A stretch of 14,029 bases of DNA from Nitrososphaerota archaeon (GCA_022565935.1 JADFJY010000021.1:1-14029); one strand, 5' to 3'; counted from the first letter of the stretch, positions 1 to 6,803 are shown. The notes: generated by a model from the letters alone, not told the origin. Numbers and translations are program-made.

Positions 1-200
1 CTAATTTGGATTGTTTGTAGTTTACCTAATTGATTTTCAAATGTAATTAGATATTTGTAATTCAATGAATCTTGTGCATTGTAGACGACCGATGCTTCTT
101 GATATATTCTTACATTCATGTTTCCTTTATGCTGTTGAAACGCTACACCGACAACTTTACCATTTTCTCGTTTAAAAGAATCTACATTGAAAAGTTCCAT
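1..200 (-). CDS. Unrecognised protein, N-terminal part (runs off left edge)
   Basis: An open frame on the minus strand starts at the ATG at 200-198 and stays open for 66 codons to the window edge, so the gene is cut. The start is well bounded: an in-frame TGA lies 18 bases upstream. A weak TATA-like stretch (CTAAAGTA on the minus strand) sits about 29 bases upstream, consistent with a leaderless archaeal gene. The visible protein begins MELFNVDSFK and includes KVVGVAFQQH and NYKYLITFEN; it has alternating polar and hydrophobic residues that suggest beta strands, with no membrane segment or cysteines. I do not recognise the family. The opposite strand has a 70-codon frame over the same bases (72-284) that looks like a shadow. 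Confidence 0.55.
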   Translation of the reverse strand, partial: MELFNVDSFKRENGKVVGVAFQQHKGNMNVRIYQEASVVYNAQDSLNYKYLITFENQLGKLQTIQI

Positions 201-425
201 TTTAGAAAACCTTGTTCATCGTTCTACTTTAGTCAAACGCATGTTTTTACACACAAAGAGGGGGGATTGCCTTTTTACAGATAATCTCTAAAAATTTGAA
301 TTTTGAGATATTCTAGAAATTTTCTAAATTACGATCAAAACCTGATTAATAACCCGAAAAATCTACCTTTTTTGTCTATATTTTTTGAATAAGTCACTTA
401 TGATCATAGATTGAAAGGTGTATTC

Positions 426-632
426 ATGCTTGAATCCCACGCATTCTTCTCAAAGATGGTAGATGAACTAGTTGAATTCTCAGAGTATGATCCAGAATTA
501 TCAGATGGAATCAAGTGGCTTGATGCTCAGGCACAAAAGAAAGGCATCTCATTTTATGATATGGTTTTTGAAGTATTGTACAAGCATGATGTAAACTCTA
601 AAGCAAAAGAGTGGCTTAGTACCAGAAATTAA
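426..632 (+). CDS. Small protein with G-I-S-F-Y-D motif (68 aa)
   Basis: This is a 68-residue acidic, mostly helical protein starting MLESHAFFSK. I chose the ATG at 426 over an in-frame TTG at 411 because GAAAGGTG at 413-420 forms a ribosome-binding site five bases before it; the TTG would put that site inside the gene. The central stretch KKGISFYDMVFEVL matches in pattern the DGLSFYDVYLD of the small protein at 1966-2157, on the other side of citrate synthase. It ends three bases before the stop of the convergent citrate synthase gene. There is no signal peptide, membrane segment or cysteine. Function is unknown; it may be a small regulatory or partner protein, but nothing in the sequence proves that. 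Confidence 0.75.
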   Translation: MLESHAFFSKMVDELVEFSEYDPELSDGIKWLDAQAQKKGISFYDMVFEVLYKHDVNSKAKEWLSTRN

Positions 633-635
633 AAA

Positions 636-1799
636 TTATTTTCTCAAGTCTAGTGATTTGTATTCGCATCCTTCTGGACCGCAATACTTTCCGACATAGG
701 CTGCTTTTGGTCTGTATAGTGCAGGTTTTGGTGCAGCCTCTGCAAATTTCTCCTCAATAATGTGCGCTGCCCATCCAACAACTCTTGAGATTGCAAATAT
801 TGGAGTATTGAGGTCTACTGGAATTTTTAACATGTAATAAATTGATGCACTATACAAATCTACATTAGGGTAAATGTCTCTACCCTTTTGTAATTTCATC
901 TCAGAGATAGTTACAGTTTCAACTTTTTCTGTTATGGCATACCATATCTCTTTTGTTTCCTCTGCAAGTTTTCTGGATAATTCTTTTAGAATTTGTGCAC
1001 GTGGATCATATGTCTTGTATACTGCATGACCCATTCCCATAATTCTATCTCCTTTACTCATTTTTTCTTTAATCCATGCTTCAACTTTTTCTACTTCTCC
1101 AATATCTACAAGCATTTTCATAACTTCTGTATTTGCTCCTCCATGTAATTCCCCACTTAGTGCCCCAATTGCAGCACTAGTTGCTGAATACATGTGTGCT
1201 CTAGTTGATGCAACTTGTCTTGCTGTAAATGTTGATGCATTGAAAGTATGGTCGGCATGAAGAATTAAACAAACATCAAAGATTTTCTCAACTTCAGGTG
1301 TTGGTTTTTTACCTGACATCATGTATAGAAAATCTGCTGCATGACTCAAAGATGGATCAGGTTCTACAATTTCTAATCCATTTCTAATTCTCTGCCAACT
1401 GGCAATAATTGTGGGAATTTTGGCAATGATGTTAATTGCTCTGTCATGGCTTGCCTCTTTAGTTGAAAATTCTTCATCAAAATATCCTGCAAGTGCTGCA
1501 ACAAATGCCTGAAGCATATCCATAGGATCTGCATCTTTTCTCCAATTTGCCATGTTCTTTTGCATTTGCTTTGGAATGTTTCTGGCATCAACTAATTTTG
1601 CATTGAATTCATTTAGTTGGTGTTTGTTTGGTAGTTCATCGTAAATCAGCAAATATGCTGTTTCCTCAAAAGTTGAATTTTTTGTAAGATCAAAAATGTC
1701 ATATCCTCGATAAATTAGCTTGCCTTTTTCTCCATCTATATTTGAGATTTTAGTGTCTGCAATCTCAATTCCTCGCAAGCCGATGTTTTTAGTTTCCAT
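636..1799 (-). CDS. gltA: Citrate synthase
   Basis: This 387-residue enzyme would condense oxaloacetate and acetyl-CoA to citrate in the cytoplasm. Length fits the shorter archaeal and Gram-positive type (about 370-390 residues). The catalytic triad is visible: His219 in ELHGGAN, His258 in MGMGHAVYK and Asp314 in PNVDLYSAS. Other family signatures are HADHTFNAST (181-190), the DPRA arginine (Arg267) and SRVVGWAAHI (338-347). The N-terminal LIYRGYDI motif (28-35) is also typical. The C-terminus carries a Cys pair (KYCGPEGCEY, 371-380), which could be a disulfide or a metal site. The closely related 2-methylcitrate synthase cannot be fully excluded. In organisms of this type citrate synthase feeds the TCA route toward 2-oxoglutarate for biosynthesis. 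The ATG lies about 27 bases downstream of a TATA box, so it looks leaderless and singly transcribed. Confidence 0.96.
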   Translation of the reverse strand: METKNIGLRGIEIADTKISNIDGEKGKLIYRGYDIFDLTKNSTFEETAYLLIYDELPNKHQLNEFNAKLVDARNIPKQMQKNMANWRKDADPMDMLQAFVAALAGYFDEEFSTKEASHDRAINIIAKIPTIIASWQRIRNGLEIVEPDPSLSHAADFLYMMSGKKPTPEVEKIFDVCLILHADHTFNASTFTARQVASTRAHMYSATSAAIGALSGELHGGANTEVMKMLVDIGEVEKVEAWIKEKMSKGDRIMGMGHAVYKTYDPRAQILKELSRKLAEETKEIWYAITEKVETVTISEMKLQKGRDIYPNVDLYSASIYYMLKIPVDLNTPIFAISRVVGWAAHIIEEKFAEAAPKPALYRPKAAYVGKYCGPEGCEYKSLDLRK

Positions 1800-1821
1800 A
1801 TTGAGAATAACCCAAAATCTT

Positions 1822-1829
1822 CTATTATG
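1822..1829 (-). promoter_or_regulatory. TATA box of citrate synthase
   Basis: On the minus strand this reads CATAATAG, preceded by GCGAAAA, which could act as the BRE. Its centre is about 27 bases from the citrate synthase ATG at 1799, the spacing expected when transcription starts at or next to the start codon. Confidence 0.5.
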
Positions 1830-1965
1830 TTTTCGCCAAAATTATGTATACAAACACTATTTGTTGCAAACAATTCTTAATCATAGGACTAAACTAACAT
1901 TTTGCTACCCAATTAGTCTAATATGCCAACTTTAGCTCATAAATGAAAATTTTTAATCAGAAATT

Positions 1966-2157
1966 ATGTCTCCTGCAGAGCGTAAAGAATTACAAAAATT
2001 AGATGATTTAGTACTTGGCGCATCACCTGAGGTTCTAAAGAAAATTCAAGAAATTGATTATCAAACTCAGATGGATGGATTATCATTTTATGATGTGTAT
2101 CTTGATTCTAGTTCTTTGGTTAATCCAAATATCAAAAAGTCTTTAAAAAAATCTTAA
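1966..2157 (+). CDS. Small protein with G-L-S-F-Y-D motif (63 aa)
   Basis: This 63-residue protein starts MSPAERKELQ and ends in a lysine-rich tail (IKKSLKKS). There is no clear ribosome-binding site, but an A/T-rich TATA-like stretch near 1938-1948 lies about 23 bases upstream, so it is probably leaderless. Residues 38-48 (DGLSFYDVYLD) match the KKGISFYDMVFE of the protein at 426-632, and the flanking helices also line up (LDDLV with VDELV; IQEIDYQTQ with IKWLDAQAQ). The two look like paralogues and sit either side of citrate synthase. No membrane segment, cysteine or known domain is visible. Function unknown. Confidence 0.75.
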   Translation: MSPAERKELQKLDDLVLGASPEVLKKIQEIDYQTQMDGLSFYDVYLDSSSLVNPNIKKSLKKS

Positions 2158-2168
2158 TTCCATTCTTC

Positions 2169-2176
2169 ATTTAAAT
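2169..2176 (+). promoter_or_regulatory. TATA box of the DHH phosphoesterase gene
   Basis: ATTTAAAT is centred about 28 bases before the TTG at 2200. This spacing supports a leaderless transcript and is the main support for the TTG start. Confidence 0.5.
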
Positions 2177-2199
2177 GAGGGAATAATTTTTCAATCATA

Positions 2200-3309
2200 T
2201 TGGCAGTTTCTAAAACTAAAAAAACCACAACTAAAAAACCTGTAAAAAAATCTACAACTAAAAAACCTGTAAAAAAATCTACAACTAAAAAACCTGTAAA
2301 AAAATCCACAACTAAAAAACCTGTAAAGGTACAACGAACTAAAGTTATCTGCATCTCTCACAAGGAAGATAATGACGGGATTAGCTCTGCTGCATTAATT
2401 AGACAAGCCTTTGGTGGTGATGCCATTCTAGTTGACTATCCTGGTCAAATGGAGGCATTGAATCAGGTGCTTACTGATGAAAAACTAAAATCATTGTACA
2501 TTTGTGATCTGGGACTAAGCAAAAAGACACAAGATGAATTCATCGATATAATGACTACTCTGAGAAAAAACAAAGTTGCAGTAACCTACATTGATCATCA
2601 CGACATTGATCCTGTTGTTCTAAAGTCTTTAAAGAAACTCAAAGTTAAGATTATTCATAATATCAATGAATGTACTGCTGTTCTTGTATATGATGCATTC
2701 AAATCAAAACTAGATGATCATGCTTCATTTATTGCAACATGTGCCGCAATTACTGATTATATGGAAGATAGACCAATTGGCTCAAAGTTACTCCAAATTT
2801 ATGATAGACAATTTGCACTAATTAATGCCACAGTAATGACTTACAATATAGTTGGACATCAAAAAGAACCTGATTATTTGTTGTATTTAGTAGAAGAATT
2901 GGCAGACTCTAAATTTCCACATGATATTCCAAACACATACGAGTTTGCCCAAATCCAAGTTGAAAAACTCTCTCGTATGATTGCCAAAGTAAAGAAAGGA
3001 ATGAAAACTATGAAAAATCTTGGCTATATGGAAATACTAGACGCTGGGGCAAGTGGTGCAGTTAACTTTGTTATGGGATTATCAGGAAAAGATGTTGGTG
3101 TTGCATACAAAGAAAGAGTAGATTATGGAATTTATGCTGTCTCAGTTAGAGGTTCTAAGAACTGCAAAGTTCACTTGGGAAGAATTGTTAATATTTTGGC
3201 AACTGACCTTGGCGGTTCTGGTGGTGGGCATGATAAGGCATGTGGATGCATTATTCCAAAACCCAAAATAAAAAAATTCATTACCGAATTAAATAAAAAA
3301 ATAAAATAA
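2200..3309 (+). CDS. DHH-family phosphoesterase with lysine-rich repeat tail
   Basis: This 369-residue protein joins a basic repetitive tail (residues 1-45) to a DHH/DHHA1 phosphoesterase. Visible motifs are SHKEDNDG (53-60, with His54, Asp57 and Asp59 as likely metal ligands), ICDLG (101-105, Asp103), YIDHHD (130-135, the DHH signature), ITDYMED (184-190) and, near the C-terminus, GGSGGGHDKACGC (338-350), the substrate-binding GGGH of DHHA1. The family (RecJ, NrnA, cyclic dinucleotide phosphodiesterases, archaeal RecJ-like proteins) cleaves phosphodiester bonds using Mn2+ or similar metals. Which substrate is used here, single-stranded DNA, RNA or a small nucleotide, is not decidable from sequence. 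The TTG start is supported by the TATA box 28 bases upstream. The lysine-rich tail may bind nucleic acid (inference). The stop directly abuts the stop of the convergent DoxX-like gene. Confidence 0.88.
   Translation: MAVSKTKKTTTKKPVKKSTTKKPVKKSTTKKPVKKSTTKKPVKVQRTKVICISHKEDNDGISSAALIRQAFGGDAILVDYPGQMEALNQVLTDEKLKSLYICDLGLSKKTQDEFIDIMTTLRKNKVAVTYIDHHDIDPVVLKSLKKLKVKIIHNINECTAVLVYDAFKSKLDDHASFIATCAAITDYMEDRPIGSKLLQIYDRQFALINATVMTYNIVGHQKEPDYLLYLVEELADSKFPHDIPNTYEFAQIQVEKLSRMIAKVKKGMKTMKNLGYMEILDAGASGAVNFVMGLSGKDVGVAYKERVDYGIYAVSVRGSKNCKVHLGRIVNILATDLGGSGGGHDKACGCIIPKPKIKKFITELNKKIK
2227..2327 (+). repeat. 27-base tandem repeat, about 3.7 copies, inside a gene
   Basis: Three 27-base units (2227-2253, 2254-2280, 2281-2307) plus a 20-base partial fourth each begin ACAACTAAAAAACCTGTAAA. 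The first two are identical and the third differs by one base (TCC for TCT). Each unit encodes nine residues, TTKKPVKKS in one phase, so copy-number changes keep the reading frame. Confidence 0.95.
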
Positions 3310-3732
3310 TTATTGCAAGAATCTAGGAATTTTTTTTGCTATGTGTGAAATTGATATTCTTCCTGGTCCTGCAGCAATAATTACAAGAACTATCGATAGC
3401 ATTACCAAATCCCACTCCCATCCTCCTTGAGAAACAAAAAATCCATTCTCCCATCTGATGTGAAATATTGCACCAAGTAAAATTACTGCAAAAATGGAAC
3501 CTGTAACTCTAGTCAATACTCCTACAACTAACAGTATTCCTCCGATGAATTCTGCTAATGCAATTGGTAGTTGTATTTCTGGTGGTATTCCAATACTGAT
3601 TAACCATTCCTGCCAACTACTATCAAACTTTTTCAAACTATGCACTATGAATATTGCTCCGATTGATGCTCTAATTCCCCAATGAGTAATGTCATGCAAT
3701 ACATTTCCTTTTAGGACTGCTTCTGTTTTCAT
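3310..3732 (-). CDS. DoxX-like four-helix membrane protein
   Basis: This 140-residue protein has four likely membrane helices, at about residues 18-36, 55-72, 76-93 and 107-122. The pattern GIRASIGAIFIVHSLKKF in helix 1, LAEFIGGILLVVGVLTR across helices 2-3 and the terminal helix after GGWEWDLV is typical of the DoxX family. DoxX proteins were named for a thiosulfate:quinone oxidoreductase subunit, but most relatives have no proven role, so I would not infer sulfur oxidation. The ATG at 3732 has a TATA box about 25 bases upstream on the minus strand. The gene is convergent with the DHH gene with no bases between the stop codons, and divergent from the DUF3179 gene, sharing a 97-base promoter region. 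Confidence 0.85.
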   Translation of the reverse strand: MKTEAVLKGNVLHDITHWGIRASIGAIFIVHSLKKFDSSWQEWLISIGIPPEIQLPIALAEFIGGILLVVGVLTRVTGSIFAVILLGAIFHIRWENGFFVSQGGWEWDLVMLSIVLVIIAAGPGRISISHIAKKIPRFLQ

Positions 3733-3752
3733 GAATGAACGATTTTGAAATC

Positions 3753-3762
3753 TATTAAAAGG
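3753..3762 (-). promoter_or_regulatory. TATA box of the DoxX-like gene
   Basis: The minus strand reads CCTTTTAATA, centred about 25 bases from the ATG at 3732. It fits a leaderless transcript. Confidence 0.45.
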
Positions 3763-3796
3763 ATTTTACCAAATTAAAAATAAAATTGGGGTAATT

Positions 3797-3809
3797 TTTT
3801 AATATTTTA
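3797..3809 (+). promoter_or_regulatory. TATA box of the DUF3179 gene
   Basis: TTTTAATATTTTA is centred about 27 bases before the TTG at 3830. There is no ribosome-binding site, so the promoter position is the best support for this start. Confidence 0.45.
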
Positions 3810-3829
3810 ACCGCCAAAATTATTCAAAA

Positions 3830-4936
3830 TTGAATCTAAAGATTATTGCACCTATAGTTGGTATCGGACTTGTAGTTATGGCTATTTCATTTCAAGTAAT
3901 ATTTACTGAAGTTACTGTTACTACTGACTTAACTGGAGATAATTTTGAATCTTCTGGTCTTAGTATGATGGAAACTAATGGTGTAAAACACAACATTCCG
4001 CTTGATAAAATTAGAAGCGGCGGTCCTCCAAAAGATGGAATTCCATCAATTGATAATCCTGTGTTTGCTGAAATTTCTGATTCTCAGTTTATGTCTGATT
4101 CTGATACTGTAATTGGATTAGAAATTAATGGAGAAGCAAAAGCTTATCCTATCTTTATTTTAGTTTGGCATGAAATTATTAATGATAGAGTAGGTGGAAT
4201 TCCTGTAGCCATTACTTATTGTCCGTTATGTTATACTAATCAGGTCTTTGAGAGAATCATTAATGGAGTAGAAGTTGAATTTGGAACTTCAGGAAAACTA
4301 TACAACAGTAATTTGTTGATGTATGATAGACTAACTGAATCTTATTGGAGTCAAGCACTTGGAATCGCAGTTAAAGGTGAGCTGACTGGTTATCAACTGA
4401 ATTTGATTCCATTTGATGTAATTACTTGGAAAGACTGGATCACACTTCATCCTGATACTGTGATATTAACTACTGACACAGGATACATTCGTTCGTATGC
4501 AACTGATCCTTATGGGAATTATTACACAGACCCAAGAATAATGTTTCCAGTAGAGCACAGCGATGACAGAATGCATCCAAAAGAAATCATCATTGGATTT
4601 AATCAAGATAATATCTACAAAGCATACAAACAAAATGATATTGAATCAAATATTATAATTAATGATTCTATTGGAGATACATCTGTGATGTTAATTTCAT
4701 TGTATTCTGAAAACGCTCGTGCTTTTGAGCGAACCATTGATGATGTAATATTAGACTTTGAATATGTGGATGGACAAATTCTTGATTTACAAACAAATTC
4801 TGAATGGAACTATGATGGATTATCAATATCTGGAAAATATGGGGGAATGCAATTAGAACGAATGCCTATTGAACCCGGATTTTGGTTTGAGTGGGTTGCG
4901 TTTCATCCTCAAACTTTAGTATATGGTGATACATAG
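3830..4936 (+). CDS. DUF3179 domain protein with CPLC motif
   Basis: This 368-residue protein begins with a hydrophobic segment (about residues 4-25), either a signal anchor or uncleaved signal peptide, so the rest is probably outside the cell membrane. The body matches DUF3179: IPSIDNPVF (71-79), GLEINGEAKAYP (96-107), WHEIIND (113-119), the hallmark AITYCPLCYTNQVF (127-140; Cys131 and Cys134) and the C-terminal FEWVAFHPQT (353-362). The C-x-x-C and conserved histidines (His114, His359) suggest redox or metal binding, but the family has no established activity that I know of. The TTG start keeps the membrane segment; the first ATG (residue 17) would break it. The stop is followed directly by the ATG of the next gene, so the two are likely one operon. 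Confidence 0.85.
   Translation: MNLKIIAPIVGIGLVVMAISFQVIFTEVTVTTDLTGDNFESSGLSMMETNGVKHNIPLDKIRSGGPPKDGIPSIDNPVFAEISDSQFMSDSDTVIGLEINGEAKAYPIFILVWHEIINDRVGGIPVAITYCPLCYTNQVFERIINGVEVEFGTSGKLYNSNLLMYDRLTESYWSQALGIAVKGELTGYQLNLIPFDVITWKDWITLHPDTVILTTDTGYIRSYATDPYGNYYTDPRIMFPVEHSDDRMHPKEIIIGFNQDNIYKAYKQNDIESNIIINDSIGDTSVMLISLYSENARAFERTIDDVILDFEYVDGQILDLQTNSEWNYDGLSISGKYGGMQLERMPIEPGFWFEWVAFHPQTLVYGDT
4925..4930 (+). promoter_or_regulatory. Ribosome-binding site GGTGAT
   Basis: GGTGAT, complementary to the pyrimidine-rich 3' end of archaeal 16S rRNA, ends six bases before the ATG at 4937. It lies inside the last codons of the DUF3179 gene and fixes the start of the second gene of this operon. 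Confidence 0.7.
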
Positions 4937-5416
4937 ATGAAACCAATTCAAAAAGCAACCCTTGTTGGAATCATTACTATCGTTGTGTATCTTTTAGTTG
5001 TTGTAATTACAACTCCTGCATTAGAACCTCTAGCTGCAATCAGTGCTGCATTTCAGATAAACTCTATAGTAATTTTTGGAATGGGGATAGGAATTGGTTT
5101 GCAAGTTTTTCTCTCTGAGAAGAGCAAATTATTGGGATGTACACTTAAAATAAAGAAAAAAGCACTCAGCGGAAATTCAGGTAGTGTAGTTACCACATCA
5201 TTTTTCTCATTTTTCTCTCTAGTACCACTTGGTTGTTGTGGCTGGTGGCTCTATGTATTGTCTTTACTTCCTAGTGTTGCTGGAGTCGGCGTATCTGCAG
5301 TACTAATAGAGTATAGTCAAGTTTTGGCTTATGTGGGATTGGGAATTATTTTTGGATTTGCAGGATTGACTGCATTGAAACTAAAAAAAGAGATAAAGCT
5401 ACAAAAAATTCTTTAA
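4937..5416 (+). CDS. Small membrane protein with Cys-Cys pair
   Basis: This is a 159-residue protein with about four membrane helices (roughly residues 8-26, 42-60, 88-112 and 128-147) and lysine-rich ends. The adjacent cysteines Cys100-Cys101 (VPLGCCGWWLYVL) lie inside a hydrophobic segment; another cysteine is at 68. A Cys pair in or near a membrane helix is a feature of some metal-ion carriers (MerT or MerC type) and thiol redox proteins, but I cannot place this protein in either family. It follows the DUF3179 gene with no gap (TAG then ATG) and has a near-perfect ribosome-binding site, so the two are probably translated together. The 3' end overlaps the stop of the convergent PPOX gene by four bases. 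Function unknown. Confidence 0.75.
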   Translation: MKPIQKATLVGIITIVVYLLVVVITTPALEPLAAISAAFQINSIVIFGMGIGIGLQVFLSEKSKLLGCTLKIKKKALSGNSGSVVTTSFFSFFSLVPLGCCGWWLYVLSLLPSVAGVGVSAVLIEYSQVLAYVGLGIIFGFAGLTALKLKKEIKLQKIL

Positions 5417-5781
5417 TCTACTTTAATTGAGAATGCTAAAAGCTCACCCTTGCCTTTACTTAGAAATTTTGCAATTTTTGCCATCAACCCGTACTTTTTT
5501 TCCCTCAACTTTGCAATCTCTTTTGTTTTCTCTTCTGATAAAATTTCAGCAGTACCTGATATCCATTGGCCTTTAATTTTTCCTTTAAAATTACATGGTG
5601 CAATTTTTACCTGCAGATTATTTCTAAGACGTTTTACCTTACCTGTCTGGTCTCGTGTTACAACATAAATCAAATCATCTTTAATTACAAACCAAACTGG
5701 AGTCTGAACTGGTTGATTGTTTTTTCTATATGTTTCAACTGAAATGCATTTTTCTGATTTAATCTCTTCTAAACTATTCAT
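5413..5781 (-). CDS. PPOX-class (F420/FMN-binding split beta-barrel) protein
   Basis: This 122-residue protein fits the pyridoxamine-phosphate-oxidase-like split barrel fold. Signatures are the strand TYRKNNQPVQTPVWFV (17-32), DDLIYVVTRDQTGKVKRLRNN (35-55), where the T-G-K-V-K-R-L-R stretch is the cofactor-phosphate-binding region, and VKIAPCNFKGKIKGQWISGTA (58-78). The arrangement is closest to the small Rv2061-like group annotated as PPOX-class F420-dependent enzymes. Whether it uses F420 or FMN, and on what substrate, cannot be told from the sequence; ammonia-oxidising archaea are generally thought to make F420. The ATG at 5781 lies 40 bases from the RidA-family gene on the same strand; an A/T-rich TATA-like stretch near 5793-5803 suggests its own promoter. 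Confidence 0.82.
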   Translation of the reverse strand: MNSLEEIKSEKCISVETYRKNNQPVQTPVWFVIKDDLIYVVTRDQTGKVKRLRNNLQVKIAPCNFKGKIKGQWISGTAEILSEEKTKEIAKLREKKYGLMAKIAKFLSKGKGELLAFSIKVD

Positions 5782-5820
5782 GTAGTGTGTGATTTTTTAA
5801 ATCATTTAGGTTTATTCTAA

Positions 5821-6315
5821 TTATTCTGAAACCTCAATGATTGCATCAATTTCAGTCATTGAATCTAGTGGTAGACTAGTCACCCCCACTGCAATTCTTG
5901 AATGCTTTCCAATATCACCAAATATTTCAAAAAACAAATCAGAAGCTGAATTGATCACTTTTGGTTGTGCAGTAAATTCTGTTTCAGAATTTACAAATCC
6001 TGACAGTCTCACTATTTTTGATACTTTATCCAAATTACCAACTTCTCTTTTTATTTGCGCTAAAATGTTAATTGCACACATTCTTGCAGATTTTTGCGCG
6101 GTTTCTATATTATCATCTGAGACTTTTCCCGTAAAGATTACTTTGCCGTCCTCCATTGGAATTTGTCCAGAAATGAATAGTAAATTTCCAGTTCTAACTA
6201 CAGGAACATATGATCCAGCAGGTGTTGGAGGATTTGGTAACTTTATTCCTAATGATTCAAGTTTTTCTTCAATCAAGACTATTGTGCCTGCTTTGTCTGA
6301 TTTTAGTTTTTTCAT
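5821..6315 (-). CDS. RidA/YjgF/UK114-family protein
   Basis: This protein of up to 164 residues belongs to the RidA family, trimeric enzymes or ligand binders that often hydrolyse reactive enamines and imines. Visible features are NPPTPAGSYVPVVRTGNLLFISGQIP (28-53), the TGKV of the first strand, a helix ETAQKSARMCAINILAQIK and the C-terminal SRIAVGVTSLPLDSMTEIDAIIEV (139-162), where Arg140 sits in the usual substrate-binding position. The SLPL variant fits the YjgF-like subgroup that is longer at the N-terminus. The start is uncertain: ATG at 6315 gives 164 residues, but the family usually begins near IEEKLESLGI, where a TTG lies at 6276. A TATA-like stretch at 6325-6335 is only 15 bases from the ATG but about 54 from the TTG, which fits the TTG with a short leader better. 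Confidence 0.9.
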   Translation of the reverse strand: MKKLKSDKAGTIVLIEEKLESLGIKLPNPPTPAGSYVPVVRTGNLLFISGQIPMEDGKVIFTGKVSDDNIETAQKSARMCAINILAQIKREVGNLDKVSKIVRLSGFVNSETEFTAQPKVINSASDLFFEIFGDIGKHSRIAVGVTSLPLDSMTEIDAIIEVSE

Positions 6316-6411
6316 GAAATTTTATTTTAATAAAATCGTTAGATTTTGAGCATTTAGTACAAGTTTGTTATCTATTATCCATGAATATTGAATTTCTGAT
6401 TTTAAGATAGA

Positions 6412-6519
6412 ATGTTATTTCATGATGAAGAATTAAATGAAGAAGAACTGATAAAGTGTTTTGAGAAGTTAGACCCTGAAACTATTGAATTAATTAAAGA
6501 AGAGTATGCTCATGATTAA
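6412..6519 (+). CDS. Small acidic protein (35 aa)
   Basis: This 35-codon frame, reading MLFHDEELNEEELIKCFEKL and ending EEYAHD, is strongly acidic and looks like one or two amphipathic helices. An A/T-rich stretch around 6383-6394 is in the right place for a TATA box. Its last bases overlap the start of the next small frame, as in translationally coupled genes. No family is recognised; the regular charged and hydrophobic spacing and the overlap are the only support. It could be a chance frame. Confidence 0.4.
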   Translation: MLFHDEELNEEELIKCFEKLDPETIELIKEEYAHD

Positions 6520-6652
6520 TCAAAAACATCTAGCTAACCAAATCTCTGAATTCATTGAAAAAAATCTTCGTTGCAATACTCCATTTGCAAGTACATCTGA
6601 TTTAATATCTTATATCACCTATAAAGAATCTCAGAAAAGAGTAGAAAAATAA
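6512..6652 (+). CDS. Small protein (46 aa)
   Basis: A frame of 46 codons starts at the ATG at 6512 (or at an in-frame ATG at 6506, giving 48 codons), overlapping the end of the 35-residue gene by 8 or 14 bases. The protein reads MINQKHLANQISEFIEKNLR at the start and ends KESQKRVEK. It has one cysteine, and a predicted helix followed by a short polar stretch. AAAGAAGAG at 6497-6505 could serve as a weak ribosome-binding site for the 6506 start. It resembles the N-terminal parts of ribbon-helix-helix-like or other small partner proteins only loosely, so I assign no function. Confidence 0.4.
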   Translation: MINQKHLANQISEFIEKNLRCNTPFASTSDLISYITYKESQKRVEK

Positions 6653-6682
6653 TTATCTCTTAGTTTAATTTTTGATTTTTAC

Positions 6683-6690
6683 ATATAAAA
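6683..6690 (+). promoter_or_regulatory. Possible distal TATA box upstream of the Fe-S protein gene
   Basis: ATATAAAA would place transcription start near 6710, giving a leader of about 125 bases before the Fe-S protein gene. A closer TATA box at 6804-6812 competes with it, so this may be a second promoter or chance A/T sequence. Confidence 0.3.
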
Positions 6691-6744
6691 TCATCATGAT
6701 TAAAGAATTAGTAACTATGATTGAAACGTGCAGTAGCACACCTG

Positions 6745-6758
6745 AACAGATAACTGTT
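6745..6758 (+). promoter_or_regulatory. Inverted repeat AACAG-N4-CTGTT, possible operator
   Basis: AACAG and CTGTT are perfect inverted arms around ATAA. A further CTGTT occurs about ten bases downstream (6769-6773). The site lies between the two candidate promoters for the Fe-S protein gene, where a regulator could act, but a 5-base arm can arise by chance. Confidence 0.3.
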
Positions 6759-6803
6759 TGATTCAAACTGTTGGATAACCTGTATAATACAAATCCCTAG
6801 AAT

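Noticed and set aside
72..284. 70-codon plus-strand frame
   Set aside because: It has a residue mix unlike the neighbours (rich in Phe, Tyr, Cys), no promoter or ribosome-binding site, and overlaps a better minus-strand frame that runs to the window edge.
2227..2327. Repeat array as a possible CRISPR
   Set aside because: The units are directly adjacent with no spacers and encode an in-frame protein tail.
2154..2354. 66-codon minus-strand frame with repeated FTGFLVVD
   Set aside because: It is the antisense reading of the 27-base lysine-tail repeats, so its own repeats carry no separate meaning.
5837..6349. 170-codon plus-strand frame opposite the RidA gene
   Set aside because: Its length is striking, but it is fully antisense to a clear RidA family protein and shows no family features of its own.
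6696..6761. 21-codon frame MIKELVTMIETCSSTPEQIT...
   Set aside because: Its ATG lies only about ten bases after a TATA-like site, so it would be upstream of the expected transcript start. Too short to support on its own.
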